This document shows positions 5,097 through 7,849 of a stretch of 7,849 nt of DNA, in pieces. The stretch covers positions 1 through 7,849 of the forward strand of contig SUUF01000097.1 in NCBI GenBank assembly GCA_015062635.1, read 5' to 3'. Each line of letters starts with the position of its first letter. Position 1 is the first letter of the stretch. The notes beneath the pieces are model-generated. The model made no database searches. It saw only the letters and a list, made by a program, of their open reading frames with translations, and was not told the DNA's origin. Position numbers and translations under genes: made by a program. This DNA is from Coriobacteriaceae bacterium (GTDB taxonomy: Bacteria; Actinomycetota; Coriobacteriia; Coriobacteriales; Eggerthellaceae).

Positions 5097-6818
5097 ATGC
5101 GCATCGCCACGCAGATCCTCGCCAAGCTGAAATCCTCGTCGATATGGCTGTTCCTGCCCGTCCTGCTCGTGGCCGGCGCCGTGGGATTCACGGTCTCGGG
5201 CTACGACCCGCTGATGTTCGATGCGAGCGCCTTTGCCTCGTCGGCGCAGAAACCGTCGCTCGCCACGACGAGCGCGGCGGAGGCTGGCGACCCCGATGCT
5301 GCGGCGGGCACGCCGGCGCCCGCCGGCGCCAAGAAGATGGCCACCACGCCCGCGACAGATGCGCCGCTGGCAGATGGCACCTTCACCGGTTACGCGCCCT
5401 GCGGGGTGGGCAACGGCGACGGGTGGAAGCCCTACTACGTGGCGGTCACGATAACGGTGAAAGGCGGCAAGGTGGTTTCCATCGACCGCATCGCCGGCAG
5501 CTCGAAGGGCGGTGGCGCCACGCTCAACTGGGATCCCGGCGAAAACCAGAAATACCTCGATTGGGCGATTTCCGGGCGTGGGGGCAGCTCTGGCGTGAAA
5601 ACCCAGCTGAATAACGCCATCGCTTCGGGAAAGACGCCTTCGGGCATCGACACGGTGTCGGGGGCGACCTATTCCTCGGTGGCCATCTACAACGCGTTCG
5701 CCGCCGCGATGAAAAAGTCGGCCGCAAAGGCGGGGAAGAAGGCCGAGCCGACGAAGGAGCAGCAGCCTTCCTCGTCATCGTCCACGACGAGCTCGACGCC
5801 GCCCGCTGTTCAGGCCGACGACGACGTGTCGGGCCAGAAGCTCGCTGATGGCGCCTGGGTGGGATACGCGCCCTGCGGTGTGGGCAACGACGAGGACTGG
5901 TCCCCATATTACGTGGCCGTCACCGTGCAGGTTTCCAATGGCGCGGTGACGGGCGTGAGTTCGATCGAGGGATCGTCGACGGGCGAGGCGGGCGACGTCG
6001 CCTTGAACTGGAACGCCGACGAGAACCAGGTGTATCTGGATTGGGCCGTCGGCGGTCGCACGCGCGGTGGAACGGCGTATGCGGGCGTGGCGGACCAGAT
6101 ATCCAAGGCGATTGCGGCGGGCGGCAACCCCGCGAGCATCGATGTCGTTTCGGGGGCGACCTATTCATCCACGGCCATTTTGCAGGCGTATTATGCGGCT
6201 TTGCGGAAATCGGCGGCAGCTGCCGGGTCGACGATCGACGATCCCGCGGGCGCTTCCGCGGACCCGGGGGACGATACCGCCGGGTCTGGCACTTCGGATC
6301 CGGGTGGCGATGAGGGGTCTTCCTCGTCTTCGGCGTCTGAATCGTCCGGTTCCGAGGACCCCGGCAGCGGTTCGGAAAGCTCCAGCAGCGCGGAGGACCC
6401 CGGCAGCGGCTCGGAAAGCTCCAGCAGCACGGAGGGGCAAGGCGGTTACGTCGACGGTGTCTACACGGGAATCGACCTCTGCGGCGTGGGAAATGACGAC
6501 GGCTGGAAGCCCTACTACGTGGTCGTGCAGATCGAGGTCGAAGACGGCAAGGTGGCGCGGATTTCCGATGTCTACGGCGACACCGGAAGCATCGACCCGC
6601 AATACGTCTATGACAGCAAGGAAAACGCCACGTACCTGAACAAGGCCATCAGCGGAACTCCCCGCAAGAAGGGCGTGAAGACCCAGATACAGGCGAGGCT
6701 CGATGCGGGGCAGGAGGTTGCCGCATCGGATATCGACACCCTCTCGAGCGCCACGATTTCGTCGGAATCGATTATCGCGGCCTACTTCGATGCTTTGGCG
6801 AGCGTTCCCATGAACTAG
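5097..6818 (+). CDS. Membrane-anchored protein with three FMN-binding domains
   Basis: A 573-residue protein. TAGGAG (5085-5090), overlapping the previous stop, sets the ATG at 5097. An uncleaved-looking helix (about 14-34) anchors it; the rest is outside. Three homologous domains follow: about 92-210, 249-372 and 451-570. Each opens with an ADGxxxGYAPCGVGN-like segment (Cys102, Cys260, Cys462; consensus CGVGN-x3-W-x-PYYV), has a central ENxxYL stretch, and ends in the flavin site: D185-TVSGAT191-YSS, D349-VVSGAT355-YSS and D547-TLSSAT553-ISS. The first two are canonical ApbE targets; the third has Ser for Gly. Linkers are Ser/Thr-rich (212-247) and Ser/Gly/Asp/Glu-rich (373-450). The protein could hold two or three covalent FMNs in a row and act as a short flavin wire from the membrane outward, comparable in idea to the two-domain PplA of Listeria. 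The CGVGN segment is not part of the usual FMN_bind description that I know. FMN binding is secure by motif; partners are inferred. Confidence 0.9.
   Translation: MRIATQILAKLKSSSIWLFLPVLLVAGAVGFTVSGYDPLMFDASAFASSAQKPSLATTSAAEAGDPDAAAGTPAPAGAKKMATTPATDAPLADGTFTGYAPCGVGNGDGWKPYYVAVTITVKGGKVVSIDRIAGSSKGGGATLNWDPGENQKYLDWAISGRGGSSGVKTQLNNAIASGKTPSGIDTVSGATYSSVAIYNAFAAAMKKSAAKAGKKAEPTKEQQPSSSSSTTSSTPPAVQADDDVSGQKLADGAWVGYAPCGVGNDEDWSPYYVAVTVQVSNGAVTGVSSIEGSSTGEAGDVALNWNADENQVYLDWAVGGRTRGGTAYAGVADQISKAIAAGGNPASIDVVSGATYSSTAILQAYYAALRKSAAAAGSTIDDPAGASADPGDDTAGSGTSDPGGDEGSSSSSASESSGSEDPGSGSESSSSAEDPGSGSESSSSTEGQGGYVDGVYTGIDLCGVGNDDGWKPYYVVVQIEVEDGKVARISDVYGDTGSIDPQYVYDSKENATYLNKAISGTPRKKGVKTQIQARLDAGQEVAASDIDTLSSATISSESIIAAYFDALASVPMN
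6354..6431 (+). repeat. Tandem 39-base repeat in the linker of the triple FMN protein
   Basis: Two adjacent 39-base units (6354-6392 and 6393-6431) differ at two positions. They encode EDPGSGSESSSSA and EDPGSGSESSSST (residues 420-445) in the flexible linker before the third FMN domain. The near-identity, including at third codon positions, suggests a recent duplication and possible length variation between strains. Confidence 0.85.
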
Positions 6819-7010
6819 CGTGCGGCGGATTCGCTTCCAATGTGGGGACGCCGGGCGTGGGGTGAAGCTAGCCCGTGGTTTTACGAGGGAGGTGCCGCGC
6901 GCGGGGCGACGCGCTGCGCCCGGAATCCAACGCGACAGGCGGGCCCGTTTCCGTTGCTCGAGGTTTTGTGGACGCGCAGCGTCGCGGGCGCGGGATTGCA
7001 GGCGATGGGA

Positions 7011-7016
7011 TAGAAT
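7011..7016 (+). promoter_or_regulatory. -10 box for apbE
   Basis: TAGAAT matches the -10 consensus at five of six positions. It sits 33 bases before the apbE ATG, and its last T is the first base of operator A3. No good -35 hexamer is seen 16-18 bases upstream in this GC-rich stretch. The remaining intergenic bases (6819-7010) hold no gene or convincing terminator that I can support. Confidence 0.45.
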
Positions 7017-7029
7017 TAGGTAAAGCTAA
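7016..7029. promoter_or_regulatory. Operator A3 upstream of apbE
   Basis: TTAGGTAAAGCTAA: the A box with one mismatch in the right arm (AGCTAA for ACCTAA). Its surroundings match those of A2 almost base for base, including CTCT on the right. It overlaps the -10 box and ends 20 bases before the apbE start, so it would control initiation. This links apbE to the regulator and surface protein genes about 5.7 kb to the left. Confidence 0.55.
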
Positions 7030-7049
7030 CTCTTCAAGGAAGGATTTCA

Positions 7050-7849
7050 ATGCCCGGAAAGCACGTGCTGTGTGAAAGCGAGCGCCTGATGAGCCGCCGT
7101 CGGTTCGCGGGGCTTGCGGCTACGGCCTGCTTGTCTGGGGTCCTCGCCGGATTGGCGGGGTGTGCGCGACCGGCTTCCAGTGGCGATGCGAGCGATCCGG
7201 GGGCGGGTGCGGATGGAAGCGCGTCTGCCGGCGCGTCGGCCAGTGCATCTGCCGAAGATGCCCTGCTCTCGCGCACGTTGTTCGCATTCGATACGGTGCT
7301 CACGCTGAAAGCGGCGTGCGACGAGGCGACGATGGATGCGCTGTGCGACCGCTGTGCGTATTTCGAATCCATCTTCAGCCGCACCATCGAGACGAGCGAC
7401 ATCGGGCGGGTGAACGCCGCAGGCGGCGCTTCCGTGGAGGTTGCGCCCGAAACGGCCGATCTCGTGGGGAAGGCCCTGCACTACTGCGAGGAGTCGGGCG
7501 GGCGGTTCGACATTTCCATCGGCGCGGTTTCGACGCTCTGGGATTTCAAAGAGGGCGTCGTGCCCGCCGAAGATGCCATTCGGGAAGCCGTGAAGCACGT
7601 TGATTACCGAAACGTGCAGGTCAACGGCACGACGATTACGCTGCTCGACCCCCAGGCGAAGCTCGATTTGGGCGGTATCGCGAAGGGCTACATCGCCGAT
7701 GACCTGTGCCGGATGCTGGCCGATGCCGGCTGCGCGAGCGGGTTCGTGAACCTGGGCGGTAACGTGAAGACCGTGGGCTGCCGCCCCGACGGCAAGCCCT
7801 GGCATGTGGGCATCCAAGACCCGAACGATGTGAACCAGGCGGTGGTGGC
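7050..7849 (+). CDS. apbE: ApbE family FAD:protein FMN transferase, lipoprotein (3' end missing)
   Basis: The first 266 codons of an ApbE enzyme, cut by the right edge; the family is usually about 330-360 residues. ApbE uses FAD and Mg2+ to attach FMN to a Thr in exported flavoproteins, releasing AMP. The ATG at 7050 has AAGGAAGGA (7036-7044) 5 bases before it. The N-terminus holds a Tat-like motif S15-RRRF-A, a hydrophobic stretch and a lipobox LAGC38, so the mature enzyme should be a lipoprotein outside the membrane, followed by a Ser/Ala/Gly-rich spacer. Family motifs: F80-DTVLTL, F153-DISIGAVSTLWDF, L205-DLGGIAKGYIAD and V233-NLGGN. The C-terminal metal-binding region lies outside the window. 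Its natural substrates are the FMN proteins of the neighbouring operon. It has its own promoter, separated by 231 bases from the operon, and shares operator box A with the regulator region. Confidence 0.93.
   Translation, partial: MPGKHVLCESERLMSRRRFAGLAATACLSGVLAGLAGCARPASSGDASDPGAGADGSASAGASASASAEDALLSRTLFAFDTVLTLKAACDEATMDALCDRCAYFESIFSRTIETSDIGRVNAAGGASVEVAPETADLVGKALHYCEESGGRFDISIGAVSTLWDFKEGVVPAEDAIREAVKHVDYRNVQVNGTTITLLDPQAKLDLGGIAKGYIADDLCRMLADAGCASGFVNLGGNVKTVGCRPDGKPWHVGIQDPNDVNQAVV

Noticed and set aside
3998..5614. A 538-codon plus-strand frame across the Fe-S gene and the start of the triple FMN gene
   Set aside because: Arg/Ala/Pro-rich shadow in a different frame from two genes with clear family motifs.
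6852..6882. Possible terminator after the triple FMN gene
   Set aside because: CGGGC/GCCCG gives only five pairs around a 14-base loop, and the four Ts start three bases after the stem. Too weak to call.
6971..6983. Short hairpin GACGC-GCA-GCGTC upstream of apbE
   Set aside because: Only five pairs, no T-run and no relation to the operator boxes; expected by chance at this GC content.
6820..7050. Small frames on both strands in the gap before apbE
   Set aside because: Arg-rich products, poor start signals and overlap with the apbE promoter; they look like chance frames in GC-rich DNA.

Overview
The window is GC-rich, with tight gene spacing, purine-rich ribosome binding sites and a membrane-bound LuxR-type regulator. 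Next to it sit FMN-binding surface proteins, a polyferredoxin membrane protein and an ApbE flavin transferase. This combination points to an anaerobic gut actinobacterium of the Coriobacteriia, most likely Eggerthellaceae (Eggerthella, Gordonibacter or a relative). The assignment comes from gene content and style, not from a database match.

Layout. 1-63 (minus): first 21 codons of a gene resembling YhgE/Pip membrane proteins, with a perfect -10 box and ribosome binding site upstream. 199-1248 (minus): LuxR-family regulator with about six membrane helices and a C-terminal DNA-binding domain. 1249-1484: divergent control region with a nested, roughly symmetric set of inverted repeats and a stem-loop-rich leader. 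1485-3512 (plus): secreted 675-residue protein with an FMN-binding-like N-terminal half and two Ig-like, lysine-rich C-terminal modules. 3534-3569: strong stem-loop. 3595-6818 (plus): compact three-gene operon of a membrane-anchored FMN-binding protein, a NapH/NosR-type 4Fe-4S membrane protein, and an anchored protein with three FMN-binding domains. 7050 to the right edge (plus): 5' part of an apbE gene with its own promoter, which carries the same operator motif as the LuxR control region.

How the genes could work together (inference from families). ApbE transfers FMN from FAD onto a Thr in D-x-x-S-G-A-T sites of exported proteins. This window encodes three canonical sites (one in the small protein, two in the triple-domain protein) and two variant S-S-A-T sites. 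The polyferredoxin membrane protein would pass electrons across the membrane to the small FMN protein; together they rebuild a NosR-like layout split over two genes. The triple-domain protein would carry electrons onward outside the cell, perhaps to the large surface protein or to a reductase encoded elsewhere. The LuxR-type regulator is a good candidate to control its own gene, the large surface protein and apbE through the shared TTAGGT-N2-ACCTAA box. No terminal reductase or substrate can be named from this window. No tRNA, rRNA, CRISPR array or mobile element was seen.
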